Assembly: GCF_002288925.2 (NCBI RefSeq)
Contig: NW_022098036.1
Location: forward strand, 40,393,146-40,457,145
Direction: 5' to 3'
Source: Delphinapterus leucas
Taxonomy: Eukaryota; Chordata; Mammalia; Artiodactyla; Monodontidae
Length of the DNA stretch: 64,000 nt
Shown: positions 36,640 to 49,665 of the stretch, in pieces
Layout of the letters: every line of letters starts with the position of its first letter
Numbering within the stretch: position 1 is the stretch's first letter
Translations under genes and position numbers: made by a program
The notes under the pieces: generated by a model
Told to the model about the DNA's origin: nothing
The model's database searches: none
The model's input: only the letters and a program-made list of their open reading frames with translations

Positions 36640-37350
36640 ATCATTCTCAAACAAATATTTTTGTCTTCATTAGCCAGGCACTGTTCTAAGATACAACAGT
36701 GGAAGAAGAGTCAAATATTTTTGCCCTCATTGAGTTTACATTCTCATGTGGGAACTCAGACATATTCAAGATAAATAATTAAAATATGTATTACGTTAGA
36801 TATTGGTAGGTGATAATGACAAAAATAAAATATAGAAGGGATACTGTAATTGTTGGGGTGAATTGAGATTTTTGATAAGATTGCCTGAAAAATACTAACT
36901 GAGAAAGCATCTTTAGAGCAAAGTTCTAAAGTAAGAGACTGAACTCTCGATATCTGTGGAAGAACATTCCAGGTAGGGGGAACAGGACTTTCTCTGATAT
37001 AGGAATATGACTGACACGTTTAGGAAATAAAGAGTCTAGTATGAAAATTAACAAGCGAGAAAACAGAAGTCTGTTCACGTGGGCCATTGTAAAGATGCTG
37101 GCTTTGACTCTGTGATGGAGAGTCATTGGAGGTTTTTGAAAGGGGAAGGGCTACATTCTAGTAAACTTGCTGTTGTGTTGAGAATATACTAAAGGAGGGC
37201 AAGTCTGGAAGTAGGGAGATAAATTTGGGGTGAGAGATAATGGTGAGTAGGACAAGAATGATAGCAATTAAGGTAGTAAGACATAAGATGTAGATTCTTG
37301 GATATATTTTGAAGGCAGTCCCTGCAGAATGTCTTGTCAGATAGGATTGA
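36640..37350. repeat. Ancient interspersed repeat (L2-like start)
   Basis: The left part has gccaggcactgttctaagat and ccctcattgagtttacattc. Further on come aacattccaggtagggggaa, gagagtcattggaggttttt and ggatatattttgaaggcag. This word order matches a widely dispersed ancient mammalian repeat I recognise but cannot name with certainty. It is diverged and non-coding. Confidence 0.45.
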
Positions 37351-37939
37351 GACTCTAAACATTACACTAGTTCTGTAAGAAAGGTATTGCTATCAACTCC
37401 TATTAGATCTCGATATTATTTTAAACCCTTCTGATTTGAAACACAAAGTAGTTGGCTCACAATGGAAGGACATACCGCATTAGTTCTGCAGTCATGTGTC
37501 AGGATAAAGAGAAATTGCTCTCTAGATTATCCCATCATTTACTGGAAAAATATTATCAGGTGCCAAGTGATGTATTCTATAAAAATTTCCTATGTGCATA
37601 GAAATTGCTTTTTCCCTGTTCAGATTCCATCTCCTTGACATGTATAATGACTTCTTCTGTAGGTACTAAAACTTTATACATACCTCTATTTTCAATAATA
37701 TCATTGTATTGTAGCTATTTCTTGACATGTATGTCTCTTCCATCTGACTGTGAATATTATCTCACTCATTTTCATGATTTCTTGACCCTAATCCACTGAC
37801 CTGCATTAGGTATTATTCAATAAATTTTCTCCTGACTGAACCAGTTCTTGAAACATTCAACCTTATGTAATTCAGTCCATATTCTATTTTAAAACGTAGA
37901 ATAGAACTCAGAGAAGATCTAGCCTGATGATCTTCAATG

Positions 37940-38755
37940 CCGTAGTAGTATTGCCTCAAATTTTAGTTTGTATCAGGATACTTAGCAAAGCTCTCTAAAA
38001 GACAGACTTCGGGACCCCATCCACAGAATTTATGATTCAGTTGATTCAGTGGGTATGGAGTTGGCATTAAGAATTTGCTCTTCTAGCTGTGGTGCATATA
38101 TACAATGGAATATTATTCAGCCATAAGAAATGAGGAAATCCTACCATTTGTGACAACATGGATGGACTTTAAAGGCATTATGTGAAGTGAAATAAGTCAG
38201 ACAGAGAAGGTCAAATACTGTATGATCTCATTTATATGTGGAGTCGAACAAAGCAAAATACAAGCAAACAAAAGTTATAGAAAAATAAATCAGATGTGTG
38301 GTTACCAGAGGCAGGTGGGGGGGGAAGAGGGGATTGGAGGAAGGTGGTCAAAAGGTACAAACTTCAGTTATAAGATAAATAAGTACTAGGGATGTGATGT
38401 ACAACATGATGCCTATAACTAACACTGCTATATGATATATAGGAAATTTGTTGAGAGTAAATCCTAAGATTTCTTATCACAAGGAGAAAATTTTTTTTCC
38501 TTTTATCTTTTCTCCTTTTTTAATTTGTATCTACATGAGAAGATGGAATTTAGCTGAACTTATTGTGGTAATCATTTCACAATATATATAAATCAAATCA
38601 TCATGCTGTATGCCTTAAACTTATACAATGATGTAAGTCCATTATTTCTCAATAAAACTGGAAAAATTGCACTTCTGTTTCCACGTGACGCTGATATGGC
38701 TGTCCCAGAAACCATATGTTGAGGACCCCTGTCCTAAGGGTTTCTATAGGACTGT
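37940..38755. mobile_element. MER5A-like hAT element split by an L1
   Basis: The left part (cgggaccccatccacagaat near 38010, gattcagtgggtatggagtt) and right part (tgacgctgatatggctgtcc near 38686) together follow the MER5A order. The L1 3' end at 38085-38663 lies between. Outer ends are diverged and approximate. Confidence 0.65.
38085..38663 (+). mobile_element. Old L1 3' end inside MER5A
   Basis: It begins in late ORF2 (ggtgcatatatacaatggaa at 38091) and continues through a UTR (gtatgatctcatttatatgt, ggttaccagaggcaggtggg) to ctcaataaaactgg. The flanks aatttgctcttct and aaattgcacttct are an imperfect duplication. Confidence 0.8.
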
Positions 38756-41700
38756 TTATGGAAAAAGAATTGGAGTAGAGAGTGAGCGGGACTATGCCGA
38801 ATAAAGTGTCATTATCTTCAAGTTCCTGATTTATAGGCACCACTAATACATTTCTGTGTTAAATGATTTTGATCATGAGAGAAAAGAGAATCATACAGGT
38901 TATGTTAAGCAAAAAGGAGAATTGGTTATAACAGTTTATTACTTGTATAAATCAGAACAGGAAAGAGATCAAGATCTCAGGGTAGCTCCAGGAACTGCTC
39001 TTTCCTTCCCTCTTTTGCTGTCTCTTAACCTGCCTGCACTTTTTCACAAACTATTCTTTTACTTCATTCTTCATTCTCCATCTAATAAGTGGAATTGTCC
39101 ACTTACTTTTGTATTCTTCAGTACAAATCAAGAGAGAGATTGTCTAATTAGCTCAGCTCATCGTCATCAATTGATTTAAAAGAACCTATCCATAGGCAAC
39201 ATCAGGGGTGAGTAGGTTGAGCCCTGCTGATCTATTTAAGGGTTACCCATGGATAAAGTTCAACCTAGCACCCTTTCCCTGAACGGAGGTCCACAGGCAG
39301 GACCACATCTGCTAAAGGAGGATGTTGGGCATTTTGGACCCTGTGGCAGACATATCCAGCAGAATATTCCTAAAACTCAGATTTTTGGGAGAAAGAAAAT
39401 CAAGCAGGAAAATTTTTGTTTAACTAGTGAGAGACATGGATATGAAAAGAGATGTCACAGTTCTTAGAAAAAGGTTAAGAAAATAAAAGGTATTCAGCTT
39501 TATGGTATTTCCTTTTCTTGACAATCAAGTTTTTCTGGCTCTACTTACATCATAAATGATGTTGGAGTGCAGAGACAGAACATAGATCTGCCTTTATTTC
39601 CTTTTACTTTTGAACTCACTTGAAAGTCACACGAGGAATCGCTAGTAATGCAAAGAAGAAAGAAACTTATGTGGAGCCAAATGCTGTTGGAAGATGTATT
39701 TGTCCAGTGGGAGCCCAGAGTGTGGACCCCTAGCAAATTTGGCTCTAGAATGTTAGTATCTTTTTTCTTTTCAAGTGTAAATCATTCCTATGATTCCTGC
39801 TGAGAAAAACTGACTGTGATTAGTTGATCTCTTTCTTGCAAAATAAGATTTAGGCACAGAAAATAAGTTTATGCTGTCTTGGTAGGTGGCCTATTACAGA
39901 TTCCGTTGCATGTTAGGATGCTGGGAGAGACAACTGATTATACTCATTATGGATTTGTTTTTTCCATGGGAGCCAGCTGCAAGAGGACAGGTAGCAGTCT
40001 GCTAAGGGATCTCTAGCGCATTTTTCTGTGTTTGGTTCTTTTCCTTAGGGAAGGTTTGTGATCACATTAGAACTTGGTATTGTCTACTGGAATAGAATAG
40101 GACTTTGATTTTCTTTCACCTGTCTGAATAGCTTTGATTTAACGTTGAGAACAAAAGACAAATTGAAGGAATCTTCCTTCTTCCCTCTCTCGGAATCAAT
40201 TACCTCTGCTCAAATAGCTTACTTTGGGAAGTTTTAGGGCATCCAATAAATTCATTTACATACTCTCAAGAAATGATTAGCATCCTGGTGGAGTAAGAGA
40301 GCACAGGACTGATTTACCTCACTGTTTCTTTCCTTGTGGCTATCTGACCAATAAGAGTGCATATATGTTGAACTGGGTACATTGGTCCCTTGCAGTTACA
40401 TGCAAAGAAAACTTGCTGAGTTAATGAACTGTGGCTGAGCAGCAAAGAAGATGAGGGTAGCATAATGAAAGCAGCTAAGGATCTTTGTTCCTCTCTTTAA
40501 GTCACCTCTTTACCCGGAGACCACTCAGACTCATCTGGGCCAAGACCCAGAGGGAGCATACTGCTTCTGTTTAATTAGTATAGGTCAAGCTCATAGTATT
40601 TTCTTTTGAACCTGTGGCTCCGCAGGAAAAGATGAGCTGACCACAGTGTAGCCCTCTGGATATGAAATAGAGCATAATTATTTCAGATATTCCAAACATG
40701 TGCAACTTCTGCTTTGATTTTACACTTACTTTGTCCTTTTTTTCCACTTAATTTTCTAGTACACTGCACAGCTATGCTAATTTGGCATGGATGCTAACTA
40801 TAAGGTCAGAGCATCTCACTTTGGTCTTTGCTTGATTGCTTATCACCTTTCCTGAATGCCATTTCTATTTACTCCATGCATCTGAGCTCATGTCGGCACT
40901 GCGTCCCCTTGGCAGGCTGCTGTTCTTGTTTTTCTCTCCTTCCAAGCAGCTGTTCAATAATTTCACATGACATAATGTAAATGTATTTTCTATTCACGAG
41001 GGAAGAAAGTGAGTCCCCATAATCTTGGACCATCTTCCATCACAGATTTCTTTTATCCAATGATCAGAACAGGTTCTTTGGTTTTTATATTTATAATCTC
41101 TGTTGTATAAAAGCATTGTGAGGAGAATTATCCAAATATTTATATTTCCTTTTTTTCATCACGTGGCACCTTCACAATACATTTTGCAAGTCATTTCAAT
41201 ATTTATTATAAATCGATGGACCCGTTCCCTGGTTTCTCATTCACTGACACCTGCAAATAATTAGTGAAGATAATTAGGCACAAGAATAGGCATAGTGCTA
41301 CATAAATTAGTTTGGAAGCATTCTTGTATGGGGTAGATTTGTAAAAATTATGTTTCTATGTGTAACGTTTATGTGAGGAAAAAACCCTCCAGGCTCTTAA
41401 TGTAACTCTTGATTTGTGCAGTTGATTTTTAAAAATAGAGTAAAAGTCAAATATTAAGATGCTTTGGCTTCAGTTTTTGGCACACAAAGAAGTCTCCCTG
41501 GTCCCCAAATGGAGAACAACATTAACCAGCATGCTCTGATTTTGTACAATTTCTAACACTACTTTGATTTGAGGTTTTAAATACCATATGGCAAATTCAT
41601 AAACACTCTGAGTGAACATTTTTTTCTGAGAAGTAATATGAGATTACCACTTACCTGAGACTTAGGGAAATCAAAAAAGACGTGCATTTTCTGGATGTGT

Positions 41701-43305
41701 GGCTTCTGTTAGGGATTTTTGGAAACTCTGCCAGAAGCTATTTAAGAATTCTCGTGTTGATGCCTGGCAAACAAGAACCATGCAGAATGTAGGCAATATA
41801 TGTTTCCTAAAGAAGTAATACATAATTATAAGGGTGGATTTTATTATTTATTTATCCTTTTCTATTAAGTTAAAAATATATAAACCCATTGAAATAATAA
41901 TGAGTTGATTGCACTATCTTTAGAGTAATATTTCTGGAAGACAAATATGATCTTCTGATATCCCTAATTAAAACCCAATTCCCTACAGGGAAAATTCTAA
42001 TCTCGTTGTTTTGCCATCCAATTCCTAAAATGTCCTGACCCCAAACCATTTTTTGAGTTATGTTTTCTGTATTTTGACTTTTTCCTTGTCATATGCCGTA
42101 TATTACAAATTATTACCTAGTCCCTAAGGTGACCATTTTTATTGTGGTATCTTTTCTCTTTCCTCAATATGGATCCCATATTTATAATTAAAACCCAGTT
42201 AAAAAAGAAAACAACTACTGACACACCTATCTCTAATCCACCTCCTCAATGAGTTGTACAATTAAAGAGAGTTAATATATCATATCTTTAAATGCGTCTA
42301 CCAGTGCTTTCAAAAGATTCAGACACATAGTAGACTCTCAATACATGACTGATTTAAAAAACAATACATGGATGAATTAATGGTATCTATCCTACACTTC
42401 ATGCGTAAACATTTTATTTCCAAAGTATAGTTTGTAAAACACTAAATCTCTTCCAAATACAATAACTTCTGAGGTCAGGTTTTAAGTAATCCCCCAGGAA
42501 CATCGAACATTATGAGATTGCCTTTGCACTAGCATTATCTTTTATGACCTAAAACAAGCCCTTAGATTTTTAACCCAGGGCTAAATTTACCTTTATTTAA
42601 TGTACATGAGATAAAAAATGGATATAGTTTTCATAGTCCAAAGTATATATAAAGCCAGAAACCTTGAAAGACAGAGAAGGGGACAAATAAAGAGGGATTA
42701 AAAAAATGACAGCTGAGAATGCTAAAACAAAGTATGCTTTATTATACATTTTAAAGCAGTAATTAAAGTTCACAATGGATGTTCTGAGTCATCAAGAAAA
42801 ACCTTGTGCGTATCCTCCATTTAAGGAGGAAGAAAACTAATACATTATAAAACGGTATCATAATAATGGTTAAGGCAAGCAAAGTCTGCCTGCCTGAATT
42901 TTAAATTGTAAATGCATTTGCAGATGATCTGTGTGAAATACTTCATCCTTCTAAGTTGTCAGAGATGTTGGGAGTTGCAGAAATTACTAATCATGTATTG
43001 CTGGAATGTCCTGAAGCACAGATGCTTCTGAACTTTTATTGTACTCAGGAAGTCACAGGAACTCTGAACTTTTAATGGATCTGGGAAGCAGAATCAAGGC
43101 AGAAAATTTTCAGCTCAAGTCTGGTTTTAACTAATAAAGGCTCAATATGGAAAAATCTGAGTTCTGGCCATGATATGACAGGAAACAAAGTGAATGCAGA
43201 TGGCTCCATCAGTAGGCCTATAGCACAAAGCCCTGTAACAGTGAGGCAATGGAAATATCTGTATGAATAACTAATGAATAACTAAATAACTTGAAATGTG
43301 CATTT
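38756..43305. other. 4.5 kb with no gene or clear repeat
   Basis: Single-copy-looking sequence. The longest ORFs (38856-39179, 39249-39467) have no recognisable motif or splice context. A weak L2/MIR-like phrase (acacatagtagactctcaat) occurs near 42324. Confidence 0.4.
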
Positions 43306-43309
43306 TTGG

Positions 43310-43445
43310 TGATTTCTCACTGACTCAGAAGCACCCTGAGGGCAGGATTTATGTATGATTTGTTCAGCATGATATATAACTGATGCCAAGCACAGGACCT
43401 TGCACATAGTAGGCTCTAAATAGTATCTGTTGAGTGAATGAATGG
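43310..43445 (+). mobile_element. L2 LINE 3' end
   Basis: cctgagggcaggatttatgt, then ccttgcacatagtaggctct and tgttgagtgaatgaatgg, in the order and orientation of the conserved L2 3' terminus. Diverged, as expected for an ancient mammalian repeat. Confidence 0.8.
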
Positions 43446-43456
43446 ATGTTACACAT

Positions 43457-43472
43457 TGTTACATATGTAACA
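43457..43472. repeat. 16-bp perfect palindrome between direct repeats
   Basis: tgttacatatgtaaca is self-complementary. gttacacattg occurs on both sides (43448-43458 and 43480-43490). It sits just beyond the L2 end. Confidence 0.8.
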
Positions 43473-43490
43473 CAATGTGGTTACACATTG

Positions 43491-44205
43491 TTTTTACCAT
43501 AACGTTATCACTGATATTGTGAACCCAAAACATATTGTTCAGAGATAGGTATTTTTATTCCTTTTAGACTAATGAGGGACAAGTACACAAATAGAAGAGA
43601 TAATACAGTTTTTGAACTTAATTGGAGCTAACATTTGTTTATTTCTATAAGTGATCTTTTCTTTTTTCTTAATAAGGTATCTTAAAAAAAAACCCAGCCA
43701 TTTACATCTTTTCTCAGATTTGTAAAGTAAAACAAATAGAAAAAGGCTATTAGAGATGTTTACAGGGTTATAGAAGCCAAAATGGCAAAAACTGGAGGCA
43801 GTAATTTACTCAATTACTGGAGGAGTAATTTACTCTTGGGTTACTAAGAGAACTATTACAGAGCTTTTGCTACATTAGCACTATGTTTCCCTGATAAAGA
43901 ACACTTTTACAGAAGCTGACATTTTAAAGCATTCTGTTAGGCAAATCCAATTACTTCATTCAAAAGAGAAGCTCACTATACACTTAAAAAATTAGTCATC
44001 AGTGCTTCTCAGAAAAAATTTGGAAAGTGAGAAAAAATGTGAAATATCATCATAAGCCTGCTATTTAAACAATATTGTTATCATATCGTGGTATATTTCC
44101 TTTCGTATCTTTATCTTTTTCTATCCATAGGTAATCATATGTTTCCTGATTTTTCTATTTGTAGTATATTAAAAGATTTTTTTCTGCTAGTATATAATCT
44201 ATTAA
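43491..44205. other. Unassigned AT-rich DNA
   Basis: No gene or repeat family recognised. Confidence 0.35.
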
Positions 44206-45610
44206 TTAAAGAGTTGCCTAATAATGATTCTACTTCTGGGCAAAATGGAATAATAGAAACTAGATATACCATCTCACCCAAAACAATAATTAAAAAATGA
44301 ACAATGATTTTCAAGACACTGGACATGGGCAATGAATGACAGATATTGCTGAGAGAAGGGAAACAAATGAGATGATCTCTAACATTTCTTCACCTTATTG
44401 CCTTGAGAGAATTTCCAGGCTGTGGCACAAGGAGGGGAATACACATAGAGCCTGGCTGACTCACTGAGTTGAGGCGATGAACCACAATGACTGGGAAGAC
44501 AAAATGCAGCTAGAGTTCTCAGGGAAAGGTATCAGATAGGAGGGGGCTGCAGAGACAGAGCTGCAGAGTATCCTCCTCAAATATTTAACTGAGTACTCGT
44601 CAGCACATGTGTGAGAAACTACTGAGCTTGGAGAAAGAACCACCTAAAAGAATTAAAGGAGACAAATCAGTCAATAAATCAAAATTGACCTGGAACTGAA
44701 ACAAATGTTAGAATTAGCAAACAGAGATATTAACACATTTATTATGACTATATTCCCTATGTTCTAAACGTTAAGTAGAATATGTATACACACACACACA
44801 TACATACATACATAAATATTAGATGAGCCTCTAAAGATAAAAAGGTCAGACTCTGAGATGAGAAATACACTAGATGGATAACAGACTAGACAGGACAGCA
44901 GGAAATACTAGTGAATTTAAAGATAAAATGTAGAAACTAACCAAAATGAAACACTAAAGGAAAAAGATTTTTTAAAAAAGATTGGTGTGCTGAGGAACAA
45001 CTCTAAGCAACCTAATATACATGGAATTGGAGTCCTTAATAAAAAAAAAAAGAGAGAAAGTGATACAAAAATATGTAGAGAAAAAATGGCTGAAAAACTT
45101 ACAAATTTGTTTCAAATACACTCCCGGTTATAAGAAGGCTAATAAACTCCCATCACAAAAAAATGAAGAACAGTAGATCAAGTTACATTATTATAATCAA
45201 TATCCTATAATGAGTACTAACAAAAATTCTTAACAGGAGAGAGAGAAAAAACAATGGATGTTACATACAAAGGAACAAAGATATCTCACTTTAAAAAATA
45301 GAACAGTGAAGCAGTGTCTTTAAAGTACTAAAAGAAAAACTAACATCTTGGAGTTCCTTACTCAGCAAAACTGAAGACTAAATAAAGATGTTTTTAGGCA
45401 TACAAAATATGAGAAAATTTATTATTCAAAGACTACACTATAAAATATATTAAGGAAGTTCATCAGGAAAAGGAAAAATAATTCTAGATGGAAATATGAA
45501 CCTTTGCAAAGGATAAAGAGTCTCAGAAATGGTAACTACATGAGTAAATATACAAGATATATTTCTTATTTTTTAAAGGCCTTCAAAAGATAATGGACTA
45601 TTTAGAGTGA
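44206..45610 (+). mobile_element. HAL1/L1-type 5' UTR and ORF1, decayed
   Basis: About 44206-44690 resembles the leader of an old L1/HAL1 (gtatcagataggagggggct near 44528). About 44690-45600 carries degenerate ORF1 wording (ctcctcaaatatttaactga; aaaaattcttaacaggagag; ggaacaaagatatctcactt; ttccttactcagcaaaactg; gaaaatttattattcaaaga). An (AC)n/(ATAC)n tract lies near 44788-44815. No open frame. Confidence 0.65.
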
Positions 45611-45639
45611 CACCAAAAGCACACTCAAAAAAAGAAAAA

Positions 45640-45925
45640 AAAAGTAAATTGGGATATATGCATGATAGGGTTGATGTCCCTATTAGAAGAGAAAGAGATA
45701 CCAGAGATCACTCTCTCCCCGTAAGCACAGAGGAAAGGCCATGTGGGGATATAGTGAGAAAGTGGATGTCTACGAGCTGGGAAGAGCCCTCACTATATAC
45801 TTAATTTACTAGCGCCTTGATTGTGGACTTATAGCCTCCAGAACTGTGAGGAAATAAATATCTATTGTTTAACTGACCCAATCTCTAGTATTTTGCCATG
45901 GCAGCCTGAGCAGACTAACGTGCCC
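45640..45925 (+). mobile_element. MaLR-type LTR (MLT1/MST-like) end
   Basis: Contains gaaaggccatgtggggatat near 45732, gggaagagccctcactatat, tgtggacttatagcctccag and gaactgtgaggaaataaata, ending ggcagcctgagcagactaac, a word order I associate with the 3' half of ERVL-MaLR LTRs. No internal region is seen. The short ORFs over it are meaningless. Confidence 0.65.
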
Positions 45926-45934
45926 CCTAAAATC

Positions 45935-46559
45935 AGAAACAATACCAGAATGTCTGCTCTTGTCACTGCTTGTCAAAATTGTATTGGAAATTCTAGTCAG
46001 CAAAATTAGGCGATAAAAGAAGTAAAAGGAATCTGGATTGGAAACGAAGAAGCAAAACTTCTTCTATTCACAGACAACATGATCTTATGGATTGAAAATC
46101 CTAAAGCATGCCAAAAAACCTATTAGAGCTAATAAACAAGTTCAGTTGGATTGTAGGATACAAGATGAATATAGAAGAATCAACTGAGTTTCCATACGTT
46201 TGCAATGAACAAACCAAAATGAAATTGAGAACCATTACAATTAGCATAACATTTCTAACAGCATCAAAAAGAATGAAATAAATAACAATTAATTTAACCA
46301 AGCAAGCGCAAGACTTGAACACTGCAAAATATTGTTGCATGAAATTAAAGAAGATCTAAATGCATGGAAAGACAGGCTGTTTTTGTGGGTGGGAAAACAA
46401 TATTGTTAAGATGGCAATCTCTATCAAAATTCCAATTGTGCTTTTTTTGAGAACTGAACCAGATGAGTCTAATATTCATTTAAAAAATTATGAGGGAGCA
46501 TGAATAGTTAAAGCAATCTTGAAAAAGAAGAACAAAGTTGGAATAGTCAAACTTCCCAA
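45935..46559 (+). mobile_element. Old L1 ORF2 RT segment (left of nested L1)
   Basis: Degenerate RT wording: aattctagtcagcaaaatta near 45990, aacttcttctattcacagac near 46055, and ttaagatggcaatctctatc near 46406. Reading resumes after the nested L1 at 47904. Probably part of the same old copy as 44206-45610. Confidence 0.8.
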
Positions 46560-47882
46560 ATTTATTTTATTTATAAATTTATATTTTATATTGGAGCATA
46601 GTTGATTAACAATGTTGTGTTAGTTTCAGGTGTACAGCAAAGTGATTCAGTTATACATATATATGTATCTATTCTTTTTCAAATTCTTTTCTCATTTAGG
46701 TCATTACAGAGTATTGAGCAAGAGTTCCCTGTGCTATACAGTAGATCCTTGTTGGTTTTCTATTTTAAGTATAGTAGTGGGTACATGTCAATCCCAAACT
46801 CCCAATCTATCCTTCCCCCTCCCCACCCCCGGTAACCATAAATTCATTCTCTAAGTCTGTGAGTCTGTTTCTGTTTTGTAAATAAGTTCATTTGTATCAT
46901 TTTTTTTAGGTTCTGCATATAAGCTATATCATATGATATTTGTCTTTCTCTGTCTGACTTATTTCACTTTGTATGATAATCTCCAGGTCCATCCATGTTG
47001 CTGCAAATGGCATTATTTCATTCTTTTTGATGGGTGAGTAATATTCCATTGTAAATAGGTACCACATTGTTTTTATCCGTTACTCCATCGATGGACATTT
47101 AGGTTGTTTCCATGTCTTGGCTATTGTAAACAGCGCTTCAATGAACATTGGGGTGCATGTATCCTTTTGAACCATGTTTTCCTCTGGATATATGTCCAGG
47201 AGTGGGATTGCTGGGTCATATGGTAGCTCTATTTTTAGTTTTTTTAAGGAACCTCCATTCTGTTCTCCATAGTGACTGTACCAATTTACATTCCCACTAA
47301 CAATGTAGGAAGGTTCCCTTTTCTCCACACCCTCTCCAGCATTTATTGTTGTAGATTTTTTGATGATGGCTGTTCTGACTGGTGTGAGGTGATATCTCAT
47401 TGTAGTTTTGATTTGCATTTCTCTAATAATTAGCAATGTTGAGCATCTTTTCATGTGCCTCTTGGCCATCTGTATGTCTTCTTTGGAGAAATGTCTAATT
47501 AGGTCTTTTGCCCACTTTTTGGTTGAGTTGTTTGTTTTTTTGGTATTGAGCCACATGAGCTATTTATAAATTTTGGAGACTAATCCCTTGTCAGTTGCAT
47601 CATTTGCACATATTTTCTCCCATTCTGTAGGTTGTCTTTTTGTCTTGTTTATGGTTTCCTTTGCTGTTCAAAAGCTTTTGAGTGTCATTAGGTCCCATTT
47701 GTTTATTTTTGGTTTTATTTCCATTACTCTAGGAGGTGGCTCAAAAAAGATATTGCTGCGTGTTGTGCCTATATTTTCCTCTAAGAGTTTTATGGTATAT
47801 CGGTCTTACATTTAGGTCTTTAATCCATTTTGAGTTTCTTTTTGTGTATGGTGTTAAAGGACGTTAATTTCATTTTTTTACA
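46560..47882 (-). mobile_element. 5'-truncated L1 nested in opposite orientation, 21-bp TSD
   Basis: 1.32 kb antisense L1. The 3' UTR at 46560-47030 has the conserved agcaaagtgattcagttata, and the ORF2 C-terminal domain lies at about 47035-47870. The longest intact piece (47556-47080) contains [19 protein letters not shown]. Its 21-bp TSD begins tggaatagtcaaacttccca, at 46539-46559 and 47883-47903, with no mismatch. Confidence 0.96.
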
Positions 47883-47903
47883 TGGAATAGTCAAACTTCC
47901 CAA

Positions 47904-48010
47904 TTTTAAACTGATCACAGAACTACAGTAATCAACACATTGTGGTACTGGTATGGATAGACATAGAGATTAATGGAATAGAATTAGAGGACAGAGTAAA
48001 TCCATATATA
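47904..48010 (+). mobile_element. Old L1 ORF2 continuation (right of nested L1)
   Basis: ctacagtaatcaacacattg and tggtactggtatggatagac continue the host L1 interrupted at 46559. It ends in TATC-rich sequence. Confidence 0.8.
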
Positions 48011-48645
48011 TGATTTATATTTCTATATCAATATCTATATCTAGTTATATACAGATATCCATATAGATATAGATATCTCCTGCATTTTCAGTTTAGAAAC
48101 CACAAGAAGAAGATGATACATGAAAAGTAATTAACTCATGTCTGAAAGCACTGTGAAAGTGGAAGGGCTGACAGGCAAAACTAAAGAAGTAGAGAAGCTT
48201 AGAGATTTAGTACCATTCTTGTAAATTCCAGAGTACTTAACTACATAGCATTTCTAAAGGACCTGTTCTATTTTATGACTAGAATATTTTGTGGTAACAG
48301 AATGTACCAACCCAACATCTGTCCTTAGAAAGTGGCATGCCTGCTGGCTGGTGGGAAAATGGCAGCTCATTAAAAAAAAAAAAAGTGAAGTAAAAGAAAA
48401 CAGTTTATGGTGAAAATGCTCCTATTGAATTAGGAGATTTCATGAAGATATTCGTCTGGTGATGGAAGATAGGACCTGAGATGTTCTCCCTAATGTGCCA
48501 GACTTTTGTCTGCTTTGTCAGTGCCTATGGATTGCCTGTATTTTTGAAATTATTAGTAAAGTTTGATACTGGGCCAGAACTCTGATTCATGTGAGTCTGA
48601 TATGCCAATTCAATTCTGTGTTAGGTCAGGAGAAACAACAACAAA
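48011..48645. other. TATC-rich tract, then unassigned DNA
   Basis: A degenerate (ATATCT)n tract lies at about 48020-48080. The rest has no recognised feature. Confidence 0.4.
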
Positions 48646-48659
48646 AATGTATAATCTGA

Positions 48660-49651
48660 TTTTTTTTTAATCTTTATTGGAGTATAGTTGCTTTACCATG
48701 TTGTGTTAGTTTCTGCTGTACAGCAAAGTGAATCAGTTATATGTATACATATATCCCCTCCTTTTTAGATTTCCTTACCATTTAGGTCACCACAGAGCAC
48801 TGAGTAGAGTTCCTTGTGCTGTACAGTAGGTTCTCATTAGTTATCTATTTTATACATAGTAGTGTATATATCAACCCCAATCTCCCTATTCATCCCTCCC
48901 CCTCCCCCCTTAGTATCCATAAGTTTGTTCTTTACATCTGCTTTGCAAATAAGTTCATCTGTACCATTTTTCTAGTTCCACATATAAATGATATATTATG
49001 ATGTTTTTCTCTTTCTGACTTACCTCACTCTGTATGACAATCTCTAGGTCTATCCATGTCTGCAAATGAAGCAACTGACAAGGGGTTAATCTCCAAAATA
49101 TACAAACAGCTCATGGAGCTCAATATCAAAAAAACAAACAACCTGATGAAAAATGGATGGAAGACCTAAATAGACATTTCTCCAAAGAATACATACAGAT
49201 GACCAATAAAACATGAAAAGATGCTCAACATCACTAGCTATTAGAGAAATGCAAATCAAAACTATCATGAGGTATCACCTCACACCAGTCAGAATGGCCA
49301 TCATCAGAAAATCTACAAACAGTAAATGCTGGAGAGGGTGTGGAGAAAAGGGAACCCTCCTACACTGTTGGTGGGAATGTAAATTGGTACAGCTACTATG
49401 GAGAACAGTATGGAGCTTCCTTAAAAAACTAAAAATAGAGCTACCATATGACCCAGCAATCCCACTACTGGGCATAAACCTGGAGAAAACCATAATTCAG
49501 AAAGATACATGTACCCCATTGTTCATCGCAGCACTACTTACAATAGCCAGGACATGGAAGCAACCTAAATGTCCATCAACAGAGGAATGGTTAAGAAGAT
49601 GTGGTACATATATACAATGGAATATTACTCAACCGTGAAAAGGAACAAAAT
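48660..49651. mobile_element. 5'-inverted (twin-primed) L1
   Basis: 48660-49060 is L1 3' UTR on the minus strand (aatctttattggagtatagt near 48670). From about 49061 to 49651 the sequence switches to plus-strand ORF2 C-terminal sequence (an ORF at 49213-49638 contains [18 protein letters not shown]). One TSD brackets the whole: aatgtataatctga (48646-48659) and aatgtataatttga (49652-49665). The single duplication shows one insertion event, with inversion during integration. Confidence 0.93.
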
Positions 49652-49665
49652 AATGTATAATTTGA

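Noticed and set aside
49213..49638. 141-codon ORF resembling a zinc-knuckle protein
   Set aside because: It is the L1 ORF2 C-terminal domain within a truncated, inverted L1.
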